From contig CAZOYN010000006.1 of the NCBI GenBank assembly GCA_964584135.1, positions 1-30,340 on the forward strand: a stretch of DNA of 30,340 nucleotides, in the 5' to 3' direction. Position 1 is the first letter of the stretch. Each line of letters starts with the position of its first letter. Under the pieces are notes generated by a model, which was not told the origin of the DNA, made no database searches, and saw only the letters and a list, made by a program, of their open reading frames with translations. Shown here in pieces: positions 8,399 through 15,018 of this stretch. A program made the translations under genes and the position numbers. The DNA is from CAZOYN01 sp964584135. GTDB taxonomy: Bacteria > Patescibacteriota > Saccharimonadia > Saccharimonadales > UBA4665.

Positions 8399-8416
8399 TT
8401 GACAATAGGGTATAAT
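8399..8416 (+). promoter_or_regulatory. Promoter of the UmuDC-like operon
   Basis: A perfect TATAAT at 8411-8416 with a perfect TTGACA at 8399-8404, but only 6 bp between them, which is not a working sigma-70 spacing. The -10 is probably real, with a poor -35; the TTGACA may be chance or part of a repressor site. Transcription from here would give a leader of roughly 175 nt before the ATG at 8599. Confidence 0.5.
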
Positions 8417-8598
8417 ACTAAGTAAGAAGGCATACTCCGGTCACTGCTTTACTTTCATACTTCAAGCATCAGTTTTCAGGCATAAGAGGTTGGTTCGGAA
8501 CGGTAACCCCGCCTCGTCTGCAAGCTCCAAACCCCCTAAATCCGTTTGCTGACCTCTGTCAGCTCTGCTTTACTTATTAATCTCGATTGGAGCTTGAA
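8417..8598 (+). promoter_or_regulatory. Structured mRNA leader that can mask the ribosome binding site
   Basis: Non-coding 5' leader of the UmuDC-like operon. CAAGCTCCAA (8521-8530) is perfectly complementary to TTGGAGCTTG (8587-8596), a 10-bp helix that buries the GGAG ribosome binding site (8589-8592) of the 8599 gene. Between the arms is a perfect hairpin GCTGAC-CTCT-GTCAGC (8548-8563). TTCAAGC (8461-8467) is complementary to GCTTGAA (8592-8598) and overlaps the same bases, so it offers a mutually exclusive pairing. A GAGG/CCTC helix enclosing GGTT/AACC lies at 8486-8515. An 11-nt direct repeat, CTGCTTTACTT, occurs at 8444-8454 and 8565-8575. It matches no riboswitch class I know. The pairings are seen; regulation is inferred. 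Confidence 0.6.
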
Positions 8599-8847
8599 AT
8601 GGAAATTGAAATTACTTCGTACTATTTTCGCGGCGGCCGGACTGGCCAGCGCTTTGAAAGTTACCCCCGGCGCATGGTGATGGACGGCCGGGAATACAAC
8701 TTTTTAGAATCCAGCATGCGCTTCCTGGTACACAAAGGCCAGCAGTTGGTGCGGTTGTTTGACGTTAGCGACGGGCAGTGTGAATACCGTCTGCGCCTGG
8801 ATGGCGAAAACCACTGGACACTGGTGGGCATGAAAGGCACCTTTTAA
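8599..8847 (+). CDS. 82-aa unrecognised protein, first gene of the UmuDC-like operon
   Basis: The ATG at 8599 is chosen because GGAG (8589-8592) is 6 bp upstream; a TTG at 8587 is in frame but lies inside that site. Its stop overlaps the next start (TAATG), so it is translationally coupled to the UmuD-like gene. Seen: beta-rich sequence, EIEITSYYFRGGRTGQRF, then YPRRMVMDGREYNFLES, QQLVRLFDVSDGQCEYRLR and ending MKGTF. It has one Cys and no membrane helix; no HTH is apparent. I do not recognise the family. Its place suggests an accessory or regulatory partner of the polymerase, but that is inference from the operon only. Confidence 0.75.
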   Translation: MEIEITSYYFRGGRTGQRFESYPRRMVMDGREYNFLESSMRFLVHKGQQLVRLFDVSDGQCEYRLRLDGENHWTLVGMKGTF

Positions 8848-9179
8848 TGGATGGGGTATCAGTACACACCGGTTTTCCCAACCCGGCCCTCGACCGCGTC
8901 GGCCGGCGACAACCGCTCGCGTTAGATATCAACCAACTAGTGGTGCGCCACCCTAGTAGCACCTACCTGTTTCGCATTAGCGGCCACCACTGGGCCGGAT
9001 CAGGCATCTACGATGGCGATGTGGCCGTCATAGACCGCGCCCTGGCGCCACGCGGCACTGATCTAGTCATTGTCTGGGAAGACAGTGGCTTCGCGTTGCG
9101 CCGCCAGCTGGACGTACTGCCTGACGAAACGCCCTGGGGCGTGGTGAGCGCCACCATCCACCAGCTACGACAACCATGA
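8847..9179 (+). CDS. umuD: UmuD'-like protein without catalytic residues
   Basis: 110 aa. Aligns by eye with E. coli UmuD from its cleavage site onward: HTGFPNPALD here matches the CGFPSPAAD region, then LDINQLVVRHPSSTYLF and SGIYDGDVAVID. In UmuD, Ser60 and Lys97 carry out RecA-stimulated self-cleavage between Cys24 and Gly25. Here the Ser position (SGDSM in E. coli) reads SGHHW with His48, and the Lys position reads ALRRQ with Arg85; only 8 residues precede the Gly equivalent to Gly25. It therefore looks like a ready-made UmuD' that needs no cleavage. UmuD' binds UmuC to form DNA polymerase V. The start overlaps the previous stop (TAATG) and the stop overlaps the umuC start (ATGA). Confidence 0.85.
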   Translation: MDGVSVHTGFPNPALDRVGRRQPLALDINQLVVRHPSSTYLFRISGHHWAGSGIYDGDVAVIDRALAPRGTDLVIVWEDSGFALRRQLDVLPDETPWGVVSATIHQLRQP

Positions 9180-10462
9180 ACAGCCTGTTTGCCTTAATCG
9201 ACTGTAACAACTTCTTCGTCAGCTGCGAACGGCTGTTCCGGCCCGACCTGGAGGGCCGGCCAGTGGTGGTCTTAAGCAGCAACGATGGCTGCGTAGTCGC
9301 CCGGTCTAATGAGGCTAAGTCGCTTGGTATCCCCATGGCCGCTCCGGCTTTCAAGTACCGCCAGCTGTTGAAAGAGCAGGGCGTGGTACAGTTTAGCGCC
9401 AACTTTGAACTGTACGGCGATATTTCCGACCGGATAACCCGCCTGCTCACCGGCATTACGCCGCGCACCGAAGTATATTCGGTGGACGAGTCGTTCCTCG
9501 ACCTCAGCCAGCTCGACATAAGAGACTACACGGCCTGGGGCCAAGAGCTACGGCAGCGCCTATGGAGAGAGGTAGGCGTTCCCATATCCCTTGGCCTAGC
9601 GCCCACTAAGACACTCGCCAAACTGGCGGCCGAACGGGCCAAAAAAGACCCGGAACTGAACGGTGTGCTGGACCTGATCAGGGGCACGGCCGAAGACCGG
9701 GCCCTCTATTTATCACGGACGCCCATTAACGAGCTGTGGGGTGTCGGCTGGCGGCTCACGCCACGGCTCAGGGCCGAAGGGCTGTACAACGCCTTGGACC
9801 TAGCCCAGGCCCGCCCACGCTTCGCGGCCAGCCTGATGGGGGTCCACGGCCGGCAGTTGGTAGCCGAGCTTAATGGCTTCAGCTGCCATCCGTTGTCGCC
9901 GCTGGCCAAAGTTCGCCAAAGCGTTATGAACGGCCGGATGTTCGGCCACGACACCAACCAATTTTCGGTAGTCGAGGCCGCCATTGCCAGCCTAACCGCC
10001 CGGGCCACCTACCGCTTACGAGCCGAGGGCTTACTAGCCCGCACAGCCGTGGTATCGCTCAGCACCAACCGTAATAAACCAGGTTACCAGAAGCTTAGCC
10101 GGGTACTAAGTTTTCACACCCCCTCGGCCGACACCGGCAGCATCACCGCCCAGCTAGTGGCCGCCCTGGCACCGGTCTTTAACCCCCGTGCGTCATACCA
10201 CCGGGCCAATGTGCTATTACACGACCTAGTGAGCGAGCAGGCAGTGCAAGCCGACCTGTTCGGCGAAGTTGATATTGCCGGCCACCAGCTCAGCCAAGCC
10301 CGCTCGCAGGCCCTCGACCAGATCAACGCCCGCTACGGCAAACGTACCATTCACTATGCCGCCGAAGATCTCTCTGACGCCTGGCAACCCAAGCACGGCT
10401 ACCGCAGCCCGCGCTACACCAGCAGCTGGGCCGAACTCCCGATTGCCTACACTATGAGTTAG
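9176..10462 (+). CDS. umuC: UmuC-like Y-family translesion DNA polymerase
   Basis: 428 aa, about the length of E. coli UmuC (422). Y-family polymerase that copies past damaged bases; with UmuD' it forms Pol V. Seen: metal-binding Asp9 in FALIDCNNFF, the catalytic pair Asp104-Glu105 in YSVDESFLDL, the fingers segment SSNDGCVVARSNEAK, a thumb/little-finger part with TKTLAKLAAERAKK, a beta-clamp binding motif QADLF at residues 358-362 (almost the same position as in E. coli), and the C-terminal DUF4113-type end RYGKRTIHYAAEDLSDAW. All catalytic residues are present, so it should be active. The start overlaps the UmuD-like stop by 4 bp. No LexA gene is seen and no standard SOS box is clear upstream. 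Confidence 0.95.
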   Translation: MNSLFALIDCNNFFVSCERLFRPDLEGRPVVVLSSNDGCVVARSNEAKSLGIPMAAPAFKYRQLLKEQGVVQFSANFELYGDISDRITRLLTGITPRTEVYSVDESFLDLSQLDIRDYTAWGQELRQRLWREVGVPISLGLAPTKTLAKLAAERAKKDPELNGVLDLIRGTAEDRALYLSRTPINELWGVGWRLTPRLRAEGLYNALDLAQARPRFAASLMGVHGRQLVAELNGFSCHPLSPLAKVRQSVMNGRMFGHDTNQFSVVEAAIASLTARATYRLRAEGLLARTAVVSLSTNRNKPGYQKLSRVLSFHTPSADTGSITAQLVAALAPVFNPRASYHRANVLLHDLVSEQAVQADLFGEVDIAGHQLSQARSQALDQINARYGKRTIHYAAEDLSDAWQPKHGYRSPRYTSSWAELPIAYTMS

Positions 10463-10556
10463 CCACGTACACGGCCAGCCCTATGCCACAACAGTCACAG
10501 TAGCCAACGTATTCCGACCCAAGCAACCCAAGCTAACAGAAGTTGCATAAAGGGAC

Positions 10557-10562
10557 TATAAT
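10557..10562 (+). promoter_or_regulatory. -10 box for the small Met-rich protein
   Basis: TATAAT at 10557-10562, 50 bp before the ATG at 10613. TTGCAT at 10543-10548 is too close to serve as a normal -35. The gap 10463-10612 holds no other gene that I can support. Confidence 0.5.
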
Positions 10563-10612
10563 GTAAGTGTAAATAATTACTGCGTCTTGACGGACGAGTA
10601 GAGGAGGATAAG

Positions 10613-10807
10613 ATGGCAACCTATACAATGATGTGCGACCAAGGACACGACGCCGAAACTATGACTGTCGACGCCATGAGCGACGAAGAGGCAATGGGAA
10701 TGATGATGGCCAAGTGCAAGCAGCACTTTGCTGACAAGCACCCAGACATGAACATGACCGACGACCAAGTCAAAGACCACATCATGTCGCACTGGACCAA
10801 ATCCTAA
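10613..10807 (+). CDS. DUF1059-like small Met-rich protein
   Basis: 64 aa with the strongest ribosome binding site in the window (GAGGAGG at 10601-10607, 5 bp before the ATG). Twelve of 64 residues are Met, with two Cys and several His. The pattern (a Cys near the start in TMMCDQGHDA, a His pair in QHFADKHPDM, then an acidic helix TDDQVKDHI) resembles the small DUF1059 family, whose function is unknown. The Met/His/Cys content would suit copper or other soft-metal binding, but that is speculation. It has its own promoter and a following hairpin, so it is a single-gene transcript, probably well expressed. Confidence 0.75.
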   Translation: MATYTMMCDQGHDAETMTVDAMSDEEAMGMMMAKCKQHFADKHPDMNMTDDQVKDHIMSHWTKS

Positions 10808-10835
10808 AGTAGTAAGTCAATGCAGGAGTGGCGAC

Positions 10836-10869
10836 GTAAAATACCAGGGGTATTGCTTTGGTATTTTAC
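10836..10869 (+). terminator. Terminator-like hairpin after the small Met-rich gene
   Basis: Perfect 10-bp stem: GTAAAATACC (10836-10845) with GGTATTTTAC (10860-10869), 14-nt loop. It stands 28 bp after the stop codon. The stem's 3' half is T-rich, but no long T-tract follows, so termination may be weak; it could work from either side. Confidence 0.5.
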
Positions 10870-11110
10870 ATAATTAGTTTGACCGACCGCAACTTATGTT
10901 CTGCCAAGAACTGCGCGAAGGCTAAAACCGAAAGCCCTGCGTGTTTGGCGCTCAGGAGTGCCATATGCGATTAGGTGAAGAATGTTCACTCTGCTTAATC
11001 GCTCAGAAACACCAGCCCGCTGCTTCTTTTACAGGGGTGAACCCAATCTTTGCACTGACAAAGATGCATAAAAGTCAATGGTGACACCTAATAGAGTCGA
11101 AGTGGAACCT
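10870..11110 (+). ncRNA. Hairpin-dense gap, candidate structured RNA with a possible 39-aa ORF
   Basis: No ORF over 60 aa is found in the 384-bp gap 10808-11191. Consecutive hairpins are seen: TTCT/AGAA at 10899-10910; GGCT/AGCC at 10920-10936; GGCGCT/AGTGCC at 10947-10962 (one G-U pair); GCGATTA/TAATCGC at 10967-11002 with inner GTGAA/TTCAC; ATCTTTG/CAAAGAT at 11046-11065. The G-U pair favours the plus strand, but on the minus strand a TATAAT at 11125-11130 could start a transcript, so orientation is not settled. A 39-codon ORF (10965-11084, MRLGEECSLC...) has AGGAG 6 bp upstream, with part of that site inside the third hairpin. I do not see tmRNA, RNase P, SRP or 6S signatures. Confidence 0.4.
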
Positions 11111-11191
11111 TATCTATTCCGAAATTATACGTTGGAAACATTTACAACTTAATCCACAGTGGTCGTTTGATATGCCAGTCGCTAGTAGAAC

Positions 11192-12292
11192 TTAACGGCT
11201 AAGTATTCCTTTACCGGTGCTAATAACAACTGTACGCCCAAGCTGCGCTACTGTTTGGTCTATTTCCATTAGCCCTGCTAAACCAGCAGCAGCAGATGGC
11301 TCGGCTTGTACACTTTGTTCGTTAAGCAATTCGTGTGCTGCTTCAATATATTCATCATCAACCATGCGAATACTTGTTAGATTACCTGTATAACCATTCT
11401 TTTTTAGTGTGTCTAAGTAATCTGGGGTATATAACTCGAAGGGCCGAAATGGAGCTGTTAATTTATCGGCAACGCTGTTTGGGTCATTTGGGGAAACCCC
11501 TACAACACTTGTTTGCCTTAAATCAGTAAAGTGCGGCTGCAAATTTATGAAATTAGAAAATAGCCGACCCGAACCATACGGCATAAATACTGTGTCGGGT
11601 TTTAAGGCAGCCACCTCGCGTACTAAGTAAAAATATTCATCTAGCCCTTCGCCAAAATTGACAGTAGATGTAAGTTCAATACCATTTGGGTTATTGGTAT
11701 AGGCCAATATATCATCTCTTGTTAAAGCCTTCCGGCCTAAGTCAGCTAAGTAGATGTCAGCTCTTTCACGCCTAAAGGATTCTATCGTAGTCGTAGGAGT
11801 TGCGGTGTCCATAAGTAGCTTTGGCGCTGGTAGTTCTAAATCCGCAAAAAGTCGGGATAAAGCCATACCCTCATTACCGGAGGTAACTACTGAAACATGA
11901 GGCATAGCTTCACGACCCATGTCATATGGGTGCATGACAGCCAAAGGGTCGCCACCGCCCAGAATCATTCTGTGCATTGTGCTGACGTAACTACTATCTA
12001 TATGCGACAAAGCCATCGTCGCAATAGTGCGATAACGGTCAACTACCCGTTGTGCAAACCTGTCCTTAACTGTGCCGGTACGATTGGAAGACAAATCTGA
12101 CTCATCTTTAACAATGACTCGCGCGCCGGAAGGAAGCTCTACGTTTTTTACGGGCGTAGCCGGATAAGGGTGTCTTGCGATAGTTGCTTGTAGCCAAAGC
12201 TCCAAATTATCTTGGTTAAATTCAACAGCAGATGGTACTTCCTGTACCACCTGAAGATCATCCGGTATAACAACTTCATGCTGCTGGAGCAT
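11192..12292 (-). CDS. Fold-type-II PLP-dependent enzyme, threonine synthase/cysteine synthase-like
   Basis: 366 aa. Seen: the PLP lysine motif TGTVKDRFA with Lys76 (compare SxKDR in threonine synthase), a substrate-loop motif TSGNEGMAL, a glycine-rich phosphate-binding stretch PYGSGRLFSNF and a C-terminal EPSAAAGLAGL, all in the order typical of threonine synthase, threonine dehydratase and cysteine synthase. It is divergent enough that the substrate cannot be named. An insertion around residues 88-125 (SHIDSSYVSTMHRMILGGGDP) is unusual. TATAAT at 12299-12304 on this strand is 6 bp from the ATG, so it should be leaderless. GC is well below that of its neighbours and it abuts a tRNA gene, which suggests acquisition. 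No pathway partners are nearby, so it may salvage or deaminate an imported amino acid. Confidence 0.75.
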   Translation of the reverse strand: MLQQHEVVIPDDLQVVQEVPSAVEFNQDNLELWLQATIARHPYPATPVKNVELPSGARVIVKDESDLSSNRTGTVKDRFAQRVVDRYRTIATMALSHIDSSYVSTMHRMILGGGDPLAVMHPYDMGREAMPHVSVVTSGNEGMALSRLFADLELPAPKLLMDTATPTTTIESFRRERADIYLADLGRKALTRDDILAYTNNPNGIELTSTVNFGEGLDEYFYLVREVAALKPDTVFMPYGSGRLFSNFINLQPHFTDLRQTSVVGVSPNDPNSVADKLTAPFRPFELYTPDYLDTLKKNGYTGNLTSIRMVDDEYIEAAHELLNEQSVQAEPSAAAGLAGLMEIDQTVAQLGRTVVISTGKGILSR

Positions 12293-12298
12293 AAGTAT

Positions 12299-12304
12299 AT
12301 TATA
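12299..12304 (-). promoter_or_regulatory. -10 box TATAAT for the PLP enzyme, leaderless
   Basis: On the minus strand TATAAT occupies 12304 to 12299, followed by six bases and the ATG at 12292. The expected transcription start coincides with the start codon. The box lies between the tRNA 3' end and the gene. Confidence 0.6.
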
Positions 12305-12328
12305 CTATAATTCTGTACAAAGTTCAAT

Positions 12329-12405
12329 TGGTGACCCCTGCGGGATTCGAACCCGCGGTCTTCAGGATGAGAACCTGATGTCCTGGACCACTAGACGAAG
12401 GGGCC
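12329..12405 (-). tRNA. tRNA-Glu, anticodon CTC, CCA encoded
   Basis: Cloverleaf read on the minus strand: acceptor stem GGCCCCT/AGGGGTC (one G-U pair), D-arm with TAGTGGTCCAGGA, anticodon stem CAGG/CCTG around TTCTCAT, giving anticodon CTC (plus-strand 12369-12371), T-arm GCGGGTTCGAATCCCGC, discriminator A and an encoded CCA (12329-12331). It reads the glutamate codon GAG. The cognate synthetase gene gltX, interrupted by a TAG, is also in this window. Confidence 0.95.
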
Positions 12406-12470
12406 GTCAGGTTTTACATCTTATCACATCTGTTAAATGGCGTCCAGGTGGCCTACAGTTAAGCATAAGC

Positions 12471-12476
12471 TATAAT
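12471..12476 (+). promoter_or_regulatory. -10 box upstream of the soluble histidine kinase
   Basis: TATAAT at 12471-12476, about 75 bp before the kinase ATG at 12552. It lies in the 146-bp gap between the divergent tRNA and the kinase. No matching -35 is clear, and no strong Shine-Dalgarno sequence is seen before the ATG. Confidence 0.4.
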
Positions 12477-12551
12477 AATTACCAGTTATATGCGTAGCCC
12501 GTTCGTAATCGTTAAGTGGTGGGCCTGGCGATCATTGCCGGGTAATGCTCG

Positions 12552-13778
12552 ATGTTCGGTTTAGGCAAGCCTAAAGCCAGTAGCCAGTTGGCCGGCAACC
12601 TGCACGATGACCGACTGCGGTTCAAGGTGATTATCGATAGCATCGAAGATGGCGTGGTGTTAATTGACAGCCAGCAAAACATCACCTTACTCAACCCCGG
12701 CGCGGCGGCGATTTGTGGTTGGACCGTTGAAGAAGCCACCAACCTCGGTGTCCAAACAGTTATCCAACTGGTTGACGAAAAGGGCGAGCCTTACAGTGAG
12801 CGCGAGAATCCGTTTAACCGGGTGTTCAGCGTGGCCCAAACCTTGCGTGAAAGCACCTTTTTAATAAACCGGGCCAAGAAGCAACTACCCATCAGTCTCA
12901 GCTTAACGCCGCTGATTGACCAAGATAACCAGGTCACAGCTGCCGTCGCCGTGTTCCGCGACGTCAGCCAAGAAAAGGCCCAGGAGCAGCAGCGGGCCGA
13001 CTTTATCAGTACCGCCAGCCACGAGATGCGCACCCCTGTAGCGGCCATTGAAGGCTACCTAGCCTTGGCCTTAAACGACAAAGTCACCACCATTGATAAC
13101 CGCGCCCGTGATTACCTCGAAAAGGCCCACGCCTCCACCCAGCACCTCGGCCAGTTATTCCAAGACTTGCTGACCAGCGCCAAAGCCGAAGATGGCCGGC
13201 TCACCAGCCACCCGGCCGCCATTGAGCTCGGCGCCTTCTTGGAGCAGCTATCTAACGACCTCCGCTTTGGCGCCGAAAAGAAAGGCCTGTTTATGGAGTT
13301 CAACGTCGGCTCGTCCAACACTATTAACGCCAGCAAGCGCCAAGGGGGTGAGCGCACTGTACGACCGCTCTACTACGTCTACGCCGACCCCGATCGCCTG
13401 CGCGAGGTTATCACCAATTTGTTCGACAACGCCGTCAAGTACACCGATGAAGGCAAGGTTTCAATTGGCCTAACCGGCGATGAGCGGGTGGTGCAGTGCA
13501 GTGTCAGCGACACCGGACCTGGGGTGCCGGCCGAAGATTTACCGCATTTGTTCCAAAAGTTTTACCGGGTTGACAACTCGGCCACCCGGACTATTGGCGG
13601 CAGCGGCCTGGGCCTGTTCATTTGCCGGAAGATTATTGAACTGTACGATGGCCGCATCTGGGCTGAAAGTGAGCTCGGCAAGGGCAGCAGTTTTTATATC
13701 AACTTGCCGCGCCTGAGCACCGAAAAAGCCACCCAGCTGCAAAGTAGCAGCCCTAACAGTGGTGAACTAAAGTCGTGA
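12552..13778 (+). CDS. Soluble PAS-domain histidine kinase
   Basis: 408 aa, no transmembrane helix. Seen: a PAS domain (about residues 20-145, with VIIDSIEDGVVLIDSQQN and AVFRDVSQEKAQEQQ as the link helix), a HisKA box ISTASHEMRTPVAAIEGY with phospho-acceptor His157, and an HATPase domain with N-box TNLFDNAVKYT, G1 SDTGPGVP, F-box LFQKFYRVD and G2 GGSGLGLFICRKI. All kinase motifs are intact. It senses something inside the cell through the PAS domain; no cofactor can be assigned. The receiver gene 50 bp downstream is the expected partner. This is the second kinase/receiver pair in the window. Confidence 0.9.
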   Translation: MFGLGKPKASSQLAGNLHDDRLRFKVIIDSIEDGVVLIDSQQNITLLNPGAAAICGWTVEEATNLGVQTVIQLVDEKGEPYSERENPFNRVFSVAQTLRESTFLINRAKKQLPISLSLTPLIDQDNQVTAAVAVFRDVSQEKAQEQQRADFISTASHEMRTPVAAIEGYLALALNDKVTTIDNRARDYLEKAHASTQHLGQLFQDLLTSAKAEDGRLTSHPAAIELGAFLEQLSNDLRFGAEKKGLFMEFNVGSSNTINASKRQGGERTVRPLYYVYADPDRLREVITNLFDNAVKYTDEGKVSIGLTGDERVVQCSVSDTGPGVPAEDLPHLFQKFYRVDNSATRTIGGSGLGLFICRKIIELYDGRIWAESELGKGSSFYINLPRLSTEKATQLQSSSPNSGELKS

Positions 13779-13820
13779 TACAATGAAGACAAATATAACC
13801 ATAAGCAAATAATATAGGGG
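13779..13820 (+). promoter_or_regulatory. -10 box and ribosome binding site of the receiver-tail gene
   Basis: TACAAT at 13779-13784 begins right after the kinase stop codon. AGGGG at 13816-13820 lies 7 bp before the ATG at 13828. The receiver can thus be made from its own transcript with a leader of about 35 nt. Confidence 0.5.
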
Positions 13821-13827
13821 CACGTCC

Positions 13828-15000
13828 ATGGCAAAAGTAATGCTCGTCGAAGACGACAATAACCTCCGGGAAATCTATGAGGCCCGGTTGCAGGCCGAGG
13901 GTTATACGATTGTTTCCGCCAAGGACGGCGAGGAAGCGCTGGTCATCGCCAAGCAAGAAAAGCCGGATCTTATCATATCTGACGTTATGATGCCTAAAAT
14001 TAGTGGTTTCGAGATGCTCGACATCTTGCGCAACACCGACGGCCTGAAAGACACCCGCGTCATCATGCTCACCGCCCTCGGCCAAAGCGACGACCAACAA
14101 CGGGCCGATAAGCTCGGTGCCGACCGCTATCTGGTCAAATCCCAAGTAACCTTAGAAGACATCGTTAAAGTGGCCCACGAATTATTACAAGACAACCCCG
14201 CAACGGCTGCCGCGCCACCCGTTGCAGCTCCAGACCCAGTGCCAACTCCACCAGCACCCACCCCCCAGCCAGCGGCAACACCAGCGGAACCGCCCACCGA
14301 CGCGACGCCGGCCGAACCAGCCGCCCAATCTACCGCCCAAGAAGAGGCCACCGTTGACAACCAGATTGAAAACTTCGTCGAAGGTGCCTCCAGTGAAACT
14401 TCAACCCCCGTCGAAGCACCAACCGACGAAGTTGTTACTGCCCCTGACGCCCCCATCAGCGGTGTTGCCGGTGAACCAAACCCGGCGGTGGATACTGTCG
14501 CCATGACGGCCAAGGCCGCCGACACTGCCAGCGACGATAAGCTAATGGCCGAAGCTGCCGAAGCTTTGGCTGCTGACACCGCCGAGACTGCTCAGCCGCC
14601 AGTGAGTACCGTCGCACCGACTGTCACACCCATCGCCACAACTACAGCTCCTGCTCCCGCAGCCCCCGCAGTTACAGCCGTCGCGCCACAAGCCGATGAG
14701 GCTACCAGCAACGATTCCGTAACCGTCGCCCACAAAAAAATTATCCGGCCCCTCGACAGCGAGCCCAAGACAGACATCGCCAGCCTGGTTGCCCTAGAAG
14801 AAGCCAAGGAAGCCGCTGCCGCACCGTCGGTACCACCAGTCGTGGTTGTTTCCGGCGATAAAACCGGGCCGGCGACCTCCGCCACACCTCCAGCCCCAGC
14901 TGTGACCGACGAAGGACCTTCCGGCGGTGCCGCACCACCGTCACCAACCGCGGCTGGCTCCGACAACCCCCTCGACGACCCGCACGCCATCGCCCTTTAG
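13828..15000 (+). CDS. Response regulator receiver with long Pro/Ala-rich tail
   Basis: 390 aa. Residues 1-122 are a normal receiver: acidic pair in MLVEDDNN, phospho-acceptor Asp52 in IISDVMMPKISG, Thr in IMLTALG and Lys in YLVKSQV. From about residue 130 to the end there is no recognisable domain: the sequence is dominated by Pro, Ala, Thr, Val, Glu and Asp (PTPPAPTPQPAATPAEPP and similar runs), as expected of a disordered linker or tail, with one less simple patch near residues 305-330 (VAHKKIIRPLDSEPKTDIAS). There is no DNA-binding domain. It could tether partners or act as a spacer; output unknown. The tail keeps normal codon use, so it is not a frameshift product. Likely partner: the soluble kinase upstream. 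Confidence 0.85.
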   Translation: MAKVMLVEDDNNLREIYEARLQAEGYTIVSAKDGEEALVIAKQEKPDLIISDVMMPKISGFEMLDILRNTDGLKDTRVIMLTALGQSDDQQRADKLGADRYLVKSQVTLEDIVKVAHELLQDNPATAAAPPVAAPDPVPTPPAPTPQPAATPAEPPTDATPAEPAAQSTAQEEATVDNQIENFVEGASSETSTPVEAPTDEVVTAPDAPISGVAGEPNPAVDTVAMTAKAADTASDDKLMAEAAEALAADTAETAQPPVSTVAPTVTPIATTTAPAPAAPAVTAVAPQADEATSNDSVTVAHKKIIRPLDSEPKTDIASLVALEEAKEAAAAPSVPPVVVVSGDKTGPATSATPPAPAVTDEGPSGGAAPPSPTAAGSDNPLDDPHAIAL

Positions 15001-15006
15001 TCAAGC

Positions 15007-15012
15007 TAAGAT
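15007..15012 (+). promoter_or_regulatory. -10 box TAAGAT, leaderless start of the pseudouridine synthase gene
   Basis: TAAGAT at 15007-15012, six bases before the ATG at 15019 and seven after the preceding stop codon. No Shine-Dalgarno sequence fits in the gap. Confidence 0.5.
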
Positions 15013-15018
15013 AGCAGT

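Noticed and set aside
8493..8501. GTTCGGAAC palindrome as an SOS box for the UmuDC-like operon
   Set aside because: It has the wrong half-site order and spacing compared with GAAC-N4-GTTC LexA sites and lies about 80 bp downstream of the -10 box; better explained as part of an RNA hairpin.
14127..14990. Long reverse-strand ORFs opposite the receiver tail
   Set aside because: They are antisense shadows of a Pro/Ala-rich, GC-rich coding region, have Gly/Ser/Ala-only composition and no start signals.
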